Shown here: positions 1 through 6,648 of the stretch, in pieces | How the letters are laid out: each line of letters begins with the position of its first letter | Position numbering within the stretch: the stretch's first letter is position 1 | Source: JBBRLG01 sp038231495 | Lineage (GTDB): Bacteria > Planctomycetota > Planctomycetia > Gemmatales > Gemmataceae | DNA length: 10,786 bases | Assembly (NCBI GenBank): GCA_038231495.1 | Contig: JBBRLG010000234.1 | Coordinates: forward strand, 1-10,786 | Direction of reading: 5' to 3' | Position numbers and translations under genes: made by a program | Notes under the pieces: generated by a model | What the model was told of the DNA's origin: nothing | What the model saw: the letters and a program-made list of their open reading frames with translations, nothing else | The model's database searches: none

Positions 1-109
1 GCAGGCGGGCATCCGGTAGGGTGATCGCCATGACAGGACCCTCTCGCCGCCACGGGGGCGAATACCACGACGGCGCTAGCCGGGGCGAACGGGAACGGAT
101 TCACCAGAA

Positions 110-235
110 TCAAGTGAGCAGATTACATGCCGAGGTAATAAACACCCGCGCTAGCACGGCGTCGAACACAATGGCACGCGTGGTTTGGTCGGTAGCCTCC
201 AATGTTTCCTTCGCCTTCCCGCGACCCAGCCACAT
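110..235 (-). pseudogene. 41-residue ORF, possible relic of a membrane-protein C terminus
   Basis: A short open frame starts one base after the stop codon of the beta-propeller gene (TGA-A-ATG) and encodes 41 residues. Its second half (residues 14-40, including TTRAIVFDAVLAR) is hydrophobic. It vaguely recalls the last helix of MlaE-type ABC permeases, where an 'ATTRAVV' motif precedes a transmembrane segment, but the match is weak. No ribosome-binding site is visible apart from the coding end of the upstream gene. It may be translationally coupled, a decayed tail, or chance. The rest of 1-236 shows nothing else that I can support. Confidence 0.15.
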
Positions 236-236
236 T

Positions 237-1433
237 TCAGGGCTTTTTTGCTGCCGGCTGCCATCGCGGCCACATGGCGCCCCGGCCCTCGGCCAGATCC
301 GTTAGGCGCCGCTCCTGTTTTTCGTCCAGCCTCATTAGGTAAATCTGTCGGATACCCTCGCGCTTCGAACCGTACACCAACCACTTGCCATCGGGCGAAG
401 GCGCCGGATTGTAGTGCAGCGTGCCGGCCGGAGTCTCGGTCAGCTGCGTACTCTTCCCGTCGAGTGTCACACGGAATAACTCCACATTGCGATCCACCTT
501 GGCAGTATAGAAGATGGATCGGCTATCCGTGGACCAGACCGGAACGTCGCTGCTGCCACCGTGGAAGTCGAAGCCGTCGAGGAATTCGATGCCCCCCTTA
601 TATTCGCCTCGACTCGCCAGCTTCTTCAAGCCGCCGCCGTCAGCAGCGACGACGTGCGGGTGACAGTCGTAGTGCTCGCCCGCCAGGAAAAGCAGCCACG
701 CGCCGTCTGGCGACCACTGCGGCACAAAGTTGAACGGTTGCCCGGTCTTCACATGCTTCGCGTTGGAGCCGTCGGCATCGGCGATGTACACCTGATAGCT
801 CTTGTGGTAGGCGATGCGTTTGCCGTCCGGCGACGCGCTAAACCCGTAGGCAAACTCCTTCGAGTCTTTGGTCAGATCGCGCTTGTTCTTGCCGTCGCGG
901 TCCATGCGGAAGGGGTGCATGTTGCCGTCGATCAGGGCCTCGCCGCCGAGCTTCGTATCGTCGCCCGGCCAGTAGAATAGACCGCCGTTGTAGAAACTGA
1001 CGCGCTCGACGGCCGAGATGTTGGTCGCCTTGCCGCTGGCCATTTCCAGCAGGTACGTGTCGCTCAACCAGTCTGTAGCGGTGAACCGGAATTCTTTATG
1101 TTCCTCTTCCCATTTTCCGTTCTCGGCGCTCTCCCACCCGCGGCCGAGGATTGCGGTCTTGCCATCCGGAGACCACCCGACGAACTGCGTCCAGGAATGC
1201 TTCTCGCGGGTCATCTCCTCTGCCAATGCGCGCCGGCCCGCGCCGTCCGCCTTGACCACAACCGCGCGCATAGTGGTGACGTTGGCGTGACGCCCGCCAG
1301 GTAGATTCGTGCGCAATTCGGTGTAGCCGATAAGGAGGCCGGGCGGCGTCTCGACCGGTGGACTTGATAAAAGGATGGCAGGGCCAATTGCGCCCGCCAT
1401 GAGCGCGAGTGGGAGGTATCGCATGGAACGCAT
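237..1433 (-). CDS. Secreted PD40/TolB-like beta-propeller protein
   Basis: A 398-residue protein. Residues 1-23 form a Sec-type signal: positive start, then a hydrophobic stretch LALMAGAIGPAILL. The mature part is built of PD40/TolB-like blades marked by 'SPDGK' turns: GWSPDGKTAIL near 86, SASPDGKRIAY near 199, QWSPDGAWLLF near 239, VWSTDSRSIFY near 299 and PSPDGKWLVYGSKREG near 345, the last followed by a typical 'RQIYLM' strand. Such propellers are usually periplasmic or extracellular protein-binding platforms. No catalytic domain is attached, so this is not a full prolyl oligopeptidase or TolB. The chosen ATG is preceded by GGAAG six bases upstream; a second ATG three codons in would also leave a signal peptide. 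It reads away from the rest of the window and seems unrelated to the module further right. Specific function unknown. Confidence 0.85.
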   Translation of the reverse strand: MRSMRYLPLALMAGAIGPAILLSSPPVETPPGLLIGYTELRTNLPGGRHANVTTMRAVVVKADGAGRRALAEEMTREKHSWTQFVGWSPDGKTAILGRGWESAENGKWEEEHKEFRFTATDWLSDTYLLEMASGKATNISAVERVSFYNGGLFYWPGDDTKLGGEALIDGNMHPFRMDRDGKNKRDLTKDSKEFAYGFSASPDGKRIAYHKSYQVYIADADGSNAKHVKTGQPFNFVPQWSPDGAWLLFLAGEHYDCHPHVVAADGGGLKKLASRGEYKGGIEFLDGFDFHGGSSDVPVWSTDSRSIFYTAKVDRNVELFRVTLDGKSTQLTETPAGTLHYNPAPSPDGKWLVYGSKREGIRQIYLMRLDEKQERRLTDLAEGRGAMWPRWQPAAKKP

Positions 1434-1470
1434 TCTTGACTTCCAGATTGTGTCCTAACCAGGTTGAGTA

Positions 1471-1513
1471 GCTGACCGGAGCCGGTCAGCACTTTGCGGG
1501 CGCCGGTCAGCAC
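1471..1513. repeat. Inverted plus direct repeat upstream of the propeller gene
   Basis: GCTGACCGG (1471-1479) is followed after two bases by its inverse complement CCGGTCAGC (1482-1490). The 12-mer GCCGGTCAGCAC occurs at 1481-1492 and again at 1502-1513, a 21-bp period of about two helical turns. The cluster lies 38-80 bp before the start codon of the 237-1433 gene, on the side where its promoter must be, so an operator role is plausible. No clear -35/-10 pair was found for that gene. Confidence 0.45.
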
Positions 1514-1754
1514 ATCAAGAGTAAACAGGCACCGCACTCGCATGTCAAGGCGTCGGCGGCTACGGAGGAAGGATCATCGGCCACTGTCGCCATTGTTTAC
1601 CTTGGGACTGGGAAAACGGCATACCGCCAGGAAAATCAGGGCAGGCCGAGAACGCGTGGCACGCCGCGTCGGCAATAAGGAATACACTCCAACGAAAAGG
1701 GGTCCGTGTTATCGACGACGACAATCCGTTCGGCGATCTGTTTCAGTACGGGAA

Positions 1755-2391
1755 GGAGGTGAGGAGAACGAGCCATGAAGCGCAACGGAACGGCTGGCGG
1801 CGAGGCGCAGGGTTGGGCCCCGTTGCGCCGCCGTTGGCCCGTGTGGCGTTGAGAGCAGCGAGTCAAACCGGATCGGCGACCAACGCCAAAAGGCCGCCAA
1901 CCCGGCAGCTTCACCCGAGGTCGGTAAGAATATCGCTTTTTGACAAGAACGTTCCCTGGCGAGTTACCTTGCTTACTGGGCCGCGCCGATTTGTCGATTC
2001 TTACCAAAGCGTGCGCGTCGAACAGTGCGAAAGCACCAGCAGCGAAGCCAACAACTACTCGAATTCCACGCTCGACTGACCACCGGGGAACGCCCGGTCG
2101 GCGGCTGAGATTGTGGCCAAACCAGCCTATCGCTTGCAGTTTTCAACGCCGCATGTCTACCCGTGGAACAATCTTTTCCAATTGGCTTCCCGAGCACAGG
2201 CAGGGACGCCAGCTGCGGTAGCATTCAATGGGGGGCGCTCAAACGCTTTGGGGGATTGAAGTTGGAGACGAGCCATGACGCAACACCACACGGAATCGCC
2301 GGCAGCGGGCCGCGGAGGTGGCCCGCATCTCGCCCACGTACGGCCGTGTGGCGTCGAGGAGGCTGGATTGGGTCCCTGCGCGGCCGCCAAC
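1755..2391. repeat. Two diverged copies of a ~120-bp segment, 500 bp apart
   Basis: Copy A (about 1762-1901) and copy B (about 2263-2391) share collinear anchors. The first is GGAGA(A)CGAGCCATGA(AG)CGCAAC around the ATGs at 1775 and 2275. The second is CCGTGTGGCGT at 66-71 bases after each ATG. The third is GGCCGCCAAC at 1892-1901 and 2382-2391. Sequence between the anchors is diverged and has indels, so the two copies do not encode the same frame. This suggests an old local duplication of a small gene or element, now decaying. Confidence 0.4.
1775..1852 (+). CDS. Possible 25-residue small ORF with strong ribosome-binding site
   Basis: The ATG is preceded by AGGAG (1762-1766) at eight bases, within a purine tract that also contains AAGGAGGT (1753-1760). 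The 25-codon product is rich in W, R and G (MKRNGTAGGEAQGW...), with no recognisable domain. A related sequence context recurs exactly 500 bp downstream (ATG at 2275), where the frame differs because of small indels. It could be a real small gene, a leader peptide, or the broken start of a decayed gene. I do not recognise it. Confidence 0.25.
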   Translation: MKRNGTAGGEAQGWAPLRRRWPVWR

Positions 2392-2395
2392 GACC

Positions 2396-2418
2396 CGAGG
2401 CCCCGCCGGGGGGCCTCG
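2396..2418 (-). terminator. GC hairpin 3' of the AAA ATPase gene
   Basis: CGAGGCCCC (2396-2404), a five-base loop, then GGGGCCTCG (2410-2418) form a perfect 9-bp stem about 30 bases beyond the ATPase stop codon. No T-rich tract follows on the minus strand, so it is a terminator-like or RNA-stabilising hairpin, not a textbook intrinsic terminator. Its stem core is the same as that of the hairpin at 3539-3558. Confidence 0.5.
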
Positions 2419-2448
2419 TGGACGATCCGAGGTAGCGAGGATGGTACG

Positions 2449-3579
2449 TTACGAGTTCGGTATCGGTGCCGCCGCCGACATCCGACCATTCGCCTCGTGT
2501 TCCACCTTGGTTTCGGCTTTGAGTTGGCCCAGCCGCGTCGCGTAGACCTTCCGCACCCGCGCCAGGTCCTTGCCCTCCAACTCGGCCTTTACCTTCGTCG
2601 TCAGCTCCCTTGCGATTCTTTCCAGCTCGCCGACGCTGTCGGCCTGCCCGAAGCGGGCCGTGTACTGCGCTGCCAGCTCAACCGAACGGTCCTGGCGCTC
2701 CGTTTCCTGCCGGGCCAGCGCCTCGGCATCTTGCCGGCCCACCTCGTCGTCCGAGGGAACCTGCGCCTGCGTGGTGCCCAGCAGACCGAGCAGCGGCCTG
2801 GCGAGGTTGTCGAAGCCGGGCCAGGGGATCGTCCGGCCGGCCAGCACGCCGCTGCGGTCCTTCTCGACGTGCGCCGTGGGCACCGCGACCTCCTTGCGGT
2901 TGGCCTTATGGGACTCCAGGCGGATCAGCACGTCCGGCTCGTAGGCGGTCTCGCCCTCCGCGCGCATTTTGAAGCCGACGTTCTTCAGTTCCCCGGACGC
3001 CTCGTCCTCGGCGAAGTCGATTCCCATGCGGCCGCAGATCAGGACGTGGGCCGGCAGCGACAGGACCAGATTCATCAACTCCTTGTAGGGCCGTTTAGTG
3101 ACCGACCAGGCCGGCAGCGGGACTGTGCCGGCACGGGTCAGCCGGCCAGTGTAGGCGTTCTTGCACGAGTCCCACAGGTGGCTGATCGAATCGATGACCA
3201 GCACCCCGTAGGTGTCAAGGTCCAGGCACTTCACGGCGGCCAGCACCTCGGTGATGGCCCTGGTGTGCAGAACCTCGAAGTCGAACGCCTCCGGGTGGAC
3301 GGCGCGCTGGGGGACCGCCTGGCCGTAGAAGGCGGTGCCTCCTTCCGTATCGACGTAGGCGACGCGCTTGCCGGCATGTTCGGCCAGGCCCTCGGCAATC
3401 AACAAGGCCGAAAAAGTTTTGCCGCTGCCGGCCGGGCCGTAGAGGGCCATCTTCAGCGCGGCCTTGAGTGAGTGAGGTTTCTGGAAGGAAGCTATGATCG
3501 AATACCTTTCGTGTTCGTGTCGGCTGGTGGAAATACAGGAGGCCCCCGGAGGGGCCTCGGTGCGGGTCGTTGTTGTCAC
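2449..3579 (-). CDS. Phage-type AAA/RecA-like nucleotide-binding protein (AAA_24 / Sak4-like)
   Basis: Numbering from the GTG at 3579 gives 376 residues. Walker A is GPAGSGKT (48-55), a YVDTEGG strand-loop lies at 75-81, and Walker B is GVLVIDS (125-131) followed by SHLWD. This layout is typical of phage P-loop proteins of the AAA_24 (Sak4-related) group, which act in DNA recombination or replication. The C-terminal third (about 285-360) is charged and helical, probably coiled coil. Family members usually begin a few residues before 'SFxKP...LKxALYGP'. The 27 residues before that here are low-complexity and are encoded across a hairpin (3539-3558). A more natural start would be the ATC (3498-3496) or ATA (3495-3493) codon, with GAAAGG at 3510-3505 six or nine bases upstream, but there is no ATG. 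It lies seven bases after the HARE-HTH gene and shares its direction. ATPase identity is secure; the start is not. Confidence 0.85.
   Translation of the reverse strand: MTTTTRTEAPPGASCISTSRHEHERYSIIASFQKPHSLKAALKMALYGPAGSGKTFSALLIAEGLAEHAGKRVAYVDTEGGTAFYGQAVPQRAVHPEAFDFEVLHTRAITEVLAAVKCLDLDTYGVLVIDSISHLWDSCKNAYTGRLTRAGTVPLPAWSVTKRPYKELMNLVLSLPAHVLICGRMGIDFAEDEASGELKNVGFKMRAEGETAYEPDVLIRLESHKANRKEVAVPTAHVEKDRSGVLAGRTIPWPGFDNLARPLLGLLGTTQAQVPSDDEVGRQDAEALARQETERQDRSVELAAQYTARFGQADSVGELERIARELTTKVKAELEGKDLARVRKVYATRLGQLKAETKVEHEANGRMSAAAPIPNS
3539..3558 (-). terminator. Hairpin between HARE-HTH gene and ATPase gene
   Basis: GAGGCCCC (3539-3546), loop of four, GGGGCCTC (3551-3558): a perfect 8-bp stem, 28-48 bases beyond the stop of the HARE-HTH gene on the minus strand. 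A weak TGTATTTCC stretch follows the stem in the direction of transcription. It falls inside the first codons of the ATPase frame if that starts at the GTG, so it may be an intercistronic attenuator or terminator and supports a later start. Confidence 0.5.
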
Positions 3580-3586
3580 TGCCTGC

Positions 3587-4381
3587 CTACGCCTTGCGGG
3601 CGAACTTGCCGCGCTCGGTTTTCACGAACCGGGCGTCGGCGCCCTTGGCTTTCAGTTCGCGGAGTATGGCGCTGTAAAGTGTTGCCGCAGGCGTTTGGCC
3701 GCCGGGTGAGGTCCAGTAGCCCTTCGCCGCCATCGCGTCGATCATTTCCTGGCAGGTCATCGGTTGGCCTGTCTCGGCCATCACCCTGGCAGCGGCGTCG
3801 AGGCAGCTCAGTTTCTTCTCCTGCCCATCGGTTGTTCCCGGGTCAGCCTTCCGTGTCCTCGCCTTCTTGGTCGGCGCGGGCGTTGCGGGCGGCTCGACGG
3901 CCGGTTGCTCGGCAGCGGTCGATTCCGCCGGTGTTGGCTGCGGCGTCGGGGACAGTTCAGTCGGGGTGGCCACCGTCTCCGCGGTCTGTTCCGCCGTGAC
4001 CCGCTCGACCACAACCGGCTCCGGGTCGTTTGGCAGGCCGCCTTCGTACAACTGTGGGGCAGCGGGGCCGTCCGGCGTCAACGGAACCGCGTCGTCGGCA
4101 ACCTCGGCTCTGGTCTGGCCGTTCGGCTCGTCTGCCGCCGGCGGTTGTTCCGGTTGGCCATCCTCCCCGGCCGCCTCGAGGATCTTGATCGGCTTGGCGG
4201 CCAGTTCCTCGCGCTTCCAGGTGACCTGCTCGCCGTCGTCCCACCGGATTTTGACGTGCGTCCCGTTGGCCCACGTGATCCGGCCGTCGACCCGGTCGCC
4301 GTCGCCGACGTACCGCACGTAACTGCCCACCTTCAGCGTTTGCAGCTCCGCATCGCCCGTCGCTTTCTTCTTGCTCGCCAT
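3587..4381 (-). CDS. HARE-HTH protein with Tudor/SH3-like N-terminal domain
   Basis: A 264-residue protein started at the ATG with AAGGAG (4395-4390) eight bases upstream; an ORF extension to 4444 lacks such a site. Three parts are visible. Residues 17-60 form a small beta-barrel-like segment (VGSYVRYVGDGDRVDGRITW...VKIRWDDGEQVTW), reminiscent of Tudor/SH3-like modules. Residues 70-188 form a linker rich in P, A, T and E, with a basic patch KKARTRK near its end. Residues 189-262 match the HARE-HTH (HB1/ASXL) winged helix: LDAAARVMAETGQPMTCQEMIDAM, then GYW, TPAATLYSAILRELK and FVKTERGKFA. HARE-HTH domains have been proposed to link DNA or chromatin modification to effectors. The gene sits head-to-head with a DNA methyltransferase and just before the AAA ATPase, so reading modified DNA is an attractive but unproven role. 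Confidence 0.8.
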   Translation of the reverse strand: MASKKKATGDAELQTLKVGSYVRYVGDGDRVDGRITWANGTHVKIRWDDGEQVTWKREELAAKPIKILEAAGEDGQPEQPPAADEPNGQTRAEVADDAVPLTPDGPAAPQLYEGGLPNDPEPVVVERVTAEQTAETVATPTELSPTPQPTPAESTAAEQPAVEPPATPAPTKKARTRKADPGTTDGQEKKLSCLDAAARVMAETGQPMTCQEMIDAMAAKGYWTSPGGQTPAATLYSAILRELKAKGADARFVKTERGKFARKA

Positions 4382-4533
4382 CGTCGTAACTCCTTGGTGC
4401 AGGTTCGGTTCTGTCTCGGCGGCGCCCTGCGCACCGCCCGACACACAGTTACCTCAGCTGCGCCGACCACATCCAGCCCAGTCCTGCACTTTTTCCCTGA
4501 TTTTTCAAGCCGGCGGGGCACCGGCCGCCCGTT

Positions 4534-4562
4534 TTGCACCGCGCGGCCCGATTGTGGATAAT
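4534..4562 (+). promoter_or_regulatory. Sigma-70-like promoter of the methyltransferase operon
   Basis: TTGCAC (4534-4539), a 17-base spacer, and GATAAT (4557-4562) make a good sigma-70-type pair. They would start RNA near 4569, 35 bases before the ATG at 4604 and upstream of its ribosome-binding site. The sequence from 4529 onward resembles 9239-9275, matching at 25 of 37 aligned positions by eye, including the run CCCGTTTTGCA. The opposite-strand promoter for the HARE-HTH gene must also lie in 4382-4533; an A-rich stretch with TTGAAA near 4507 is present, but no matching -10 stands out. Confidence 0.6.
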
Positions 4563-4603
4563 GGATCCCTGATTTGTGCCACCGGAACCGGAGGAGCATT
4601 GCC

Positions 4604-5896
4604 ATGCTGGTCGAATTACGCCCGATTGACACCATCCGCCCGTATGAAAACAACCCGCGGTTGAACGACCCCGCGGTGGACGCCGTCGCCGCCTCGATCC
4701 GTGAATTCGGCTTCCGCCAGCCGATCGTCGTGGACGAGGAGGGGGTCATCATCGTCGGCCACACGCGGTTCAAGGCCGCGTTGAGGCTGGGGATGACCGA
4801 AGTCCCGGTCCACGTCGCGGTCGGCCTGTCGGCGGCCCAGTCCAAGGCGTACCGAATTGCGGACAACCAAACAGCGCAGTTGTCCGGCTGGGACGATGAC
4901 AAGTTGCCCCTTGAGTTGATGGGCCTGCAGGAGATGGGGTTCGACCTCAACCTGACCGGCTTCTCCGTGGAGGAACTGTTGCAACTGCTGGCAACCGGCA
5001 ACGAGGGGGTCGCGGACCCCGACGCCGTTCCCGATCCACCGGACGCGGCAATCACGCAGCCTGGCGATCTGTGGATACTCGGCAAACACCGCTTATTGTG
5101 CGGAGATTCCAGCAAGGCCGAAGACGTGGATCGGCTCCTCGCTGGCGCACCGATCCACCTCGCAAATTGTGACCCGCCGTATGGGGTCAAGGTCGAACCG
5201 CGCTCCAACAACGCCATTGCCGCTGGCCTGTCCTCCTTCCAGGGCACGACGCACCACCAAAACTTCGACGTGGAGCGCCACCCGGAGAAGGCCCAGGCGA
5301 CGACAAAGAAGCTCAGGGCGAAGGATCGCCCGCTGGCCAACGACTTCCTCTCCGATGAGGATTTCGAGCACCTTCTGCAGGCGTGGTTCGGCAATATCGC
5401 TCGCGTGCTGCTGCCGGGGCGAGCATTCTATTTATGGGGCGGCTACAGCAACATCGGCAACTATCCGCTCGTCCTGAAGGCGAACGGCCTTTACTTCTCA
5501 CAAGCGATCATTTGGGACAAACAACATCCGGTTCTGACACGCAAGGACTTTATGGGAGCGCATGAATGGGCTTTTTATGGTTGGAAAGAAGGTGCCGCCC
5601 ACCAGTATTACGGCCCCAACAACGCAACCGATCTGTGGTCCATCAAGAAGGTCAACCCGCAGAGCATGATTCATTTGACCGAGAAGCCCGTCGAGCTGGC
5701 CACACGCGCAATGGAGTACTCGTCCAAGCCCGGCGAGAACGTGCTCGACCTGTTCGGCGGCAGCGGCTCGACCCTCGTCGCCGCCGAGCAGACGGGCCGC
5801 AAAGCGTTCCTGATGGAACTGGACGGCCTGTACTGCGACGTGATCGTCCAGCGTTACGAGCAGTTCACCGGCAAGAAGGCGGAGCGGGCGGCGTGA
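4604..5896 (+). CDS. ParB-domain DNA (probably adenine-N6) methyltransferase
   Basis: A 430-residue protein. The ATG is chosen because GGAGGAG (4590-4596) lies seven bases upstream. Residues 1-90 form a ParB/Srx-like domain: PYENNPRLND, then GFRQPIVVDEEGVIIVGHTRFKAALRLG, where GHTR at 52-55 is the ParB box. A linker with PGDLWILGKHRLLCGDS leads to the methyltransferase. Catalytic motif IV DPPYG is at 190-194. The S-adenosylmethionine site VLDLFGGSGST (380-390) follows HLTEKPVEL. Motif IV before motif I is the beta-class order, and DPPY favours N6-adenine methylation. Such ParB-MTase fusions are common in phages and integrated elements, usually as solitary methylases; no restriction nuclease is seen nearby. 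It heads a compact operon running to 8953. All expected motifs are intact. Confidence 0.92.
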   Translation: MLVELRPIDTIRPYENNPRLNDPAVDAVAASIREFGFRQPIVVDEEGVIIVGHTRFKAALRLGMTEVPVHVAVGLSAAQSKAYRIADNQTAQLSGWDDDKLPLELMGLQEMGFDLNLTGFSVEELLQLLATGNEGVADPDAVPDPPDAAITQPGDLWILGKHRLLCGDSSKAEDVDRLLAGAPIHLANCDPPYGVKVEPRSNNAIAAGLSSFQGTTHHQNFDVERHPEKAQATTKKLRAKDRPLANDFLSDEDFEHLLQAWFGNIARVLLPGRAFYLWGGYSNIGNYPLVLKANGLYFSQAIIWDKQHPVLTRKDFMGAHEWAFYGWKEGAAHQYYGPNNATDLWSIKKVNPQSMIHLTEKPVELATRAMEYSSKPGENVLDLFGGSGSTLVAAEQTGRKAFLMELDGLYCDVIVQRYEQFTGKKAERAA

Positions 5897-5921
5897 CGCC
5901 CGGCGTCGGACAACCTGTCAG

Positions 5922-5940
5922 GAGTGTTCACGAGTGTTCA
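5922..5940 (+). repeat. Tandem 9-mer repeat before the HTH gene
   Basis: GAGTGTTCA occurs at 5922-5930 and again at 5932-5940, a 10-bp period that puts both copies on the same DNA face. They lie between the methyltransferase stop codon and the ribosome-binding site (GGGAGGTG, 5951-5958) of the HTH gene. They could be half-sites for a DNA-binding protein such as the HTH product itself, or simply a short duplication. Confidence 0.35.
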
Positions 5941-5962
5941 ACCGGCACAAGGGAGGTGGGCC

Positions 5963-6355
5963 ATGCCCCAACAGGGGAGGCGGAGCGCGGACGAGTTGCT
6001 GATGATGGCGCTCGCCTGCGGAGCGACGTTGGAGAACGCCGCCCGGCAGGCGGGGGTCAGCGAGAGCACGGTGCGCCGACGCGCCAAGGAGCCGGAGTTC
6101 CAGCGCAAGCTTCAGGCCGTGCGGACGGACATGGTGCAGCGGACGGCGGGTGCTTTGACCGCCGCCGGTCTGGAGTTCGTCAAAACGCTGATCGGGTTGG
6201 TTGGTACGGGGATTCCCCCCGCCACGCGTCTGGGAGCCGCGCGGGCGGGGTTGGAACTGGGCATGAAGGTACGCGAGGTCGCCGACTTGGAGCAACGGCT
6301 TGCCTCACTGGAGGAGCAGGTGGCGGCGGGAGCCGATAAGGGAGGTCCGCGATGA
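5963..6355 (+). CDS. HTH protein resembling phage terminase small subunits
   Basis: A 130-residue protein. GGAGGT (5952-5957) five bases upstream supports this ATG over an in-frame one at 5924. Residues 20-46 form a helix-turn-helix: GATLENAARQAGVSESTVRRRAKEPEF. The pattern 'G.T...AA..AGVS..TV.R...EPEF' is typical of terminase-small-subunit-like or resolvase-type HTH proteins in phages and integrated elements. Residues 60-100 are helical. Residues 105-125 (VREVADLEQRLASLEEQVAAG) look like a coiled coil, suggesting oligomerisation. No terminase large subunit follows, so the protein may have been retained as a site-specific DNA binder or regulator. Its stop overlaps the next start by four bases (ATGA). 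Confidence 0.65.
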   Translation: MPQQGRRSADELLMMALACGATLENAARQAGVSESTVRRRAKEPEFQRKLQAVRTDMVQRTAGALTAAGLEFVKTLIGLVGTGIPPATRLGAARAGLELGMKVREVADLEQRLASLEEQVAAGADKGGPR

Positions 6356-6648
6356 GACTGAGCAACCGCCTGGGAAGCCTGCAGACGGCCGTCGTGTGCC
6401 GCGGGGAAGTGGTCCTCCGGGCCAACACGCCGGCCAAGTTGCGCACGCCCCGCGACGTGTTGGGCCTCCTCGAAGAAATGACCGCCGCGGTGCGTGCCGA
6501 CCCGTTCACCGGCACGGCGGCGAAGGCACGGGCGGTGAGCCACCTCGCGGCCGTCGCCTTGAAAGCCATCGAGGCCAACAACCTGGCCTCTCGTGTTGAG
6601 ATGCTGGAGGCAGTGTTGAAGCAGCGGCCGGAGGGCAGTGCATCGTGA
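6352..6648 (+). CDS. Small helical protein with MRLSNRL N-terminal motif
   Basis: A 98-residue protein with GGGAGGT (6340-6346) five bases upstream, translationally coupled to the HTH gene by ATGA. It starts MRLSNRLGSLQ, a motif shared with products downstream. The middle (TPRDVLGLLEEMTAAVRAD) and C terminus (AAVALKAIEANNLASRVEMLEAVLKQR) are predicted helical. The C-terminal segment resembles the 'LA.RVE.LEA.L' ends of small proteins accompanying terminase-like HTH genes, and it parallels the coiled coil of the preceding protein, so the two may interact. I do not recognise a named family. The stop overlaps the next start (GTGA). Confidence 0.6.
   Translation: MRLSNRLGSLQTAVVCRGEVVLRANTPAKLRTPRDVLGLLEEMTAAVRADPFTGTAAKARAVSHLAAVALKAIEANNLASRVEMLEAVLKQRPEGSAS

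Larger units (their letters stand above)
1434..2448. other. 1-kb gap without a convincing intact gene
   Basis: No frame here combines a good start, ribosome-binding site and recognisable protein over a useful length. Held in it: repeats close to the propeller gene (1471-1513); a + frame open from 1525 to 2079 with no ATG, GTG or TTG before 1759; an overlapping antisense frame at 1636-1776; a 25-codon ORF with a strong ribosome-binding site (1775-1852); and a second, diverged copy of the 1775 region starting near 2265. The gap ends with the hairpin downstream of the ATPase gene (2396-2418). It looks like decayed coding DNA plus regulatory sequence. Confidence 0.6.

Noticed and set aside
1940..1968. 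Perfect TTGACA at 1940-1945 as promoter
   Set aside because: At 16-18 base spacing there is only GTTACC-like sequence, a poor -10, and no credible gene follows.
2275..3471. 398-residue + strand open frame
   Set aside because: It is the antisense shadow of the AAA ATPase gene; composition is R/Q/L-rich without domains, and the opposite strand has clear Walker A and B motifs.
4333..5394. 353-residue minus-strand open frame across the methyltransferase
   Set aside because: Shadow of the ParB-methyltransferase gene, whose + strand motifs (GHTR, DPPYG, FGGSGS) are complete.
5566..6339. 257-residue + strand frame crossing the methyltransferase end
   Set aside because: Out of frame with both the methyltransferase and the HTH gene; low-complexity G/R-rich product.
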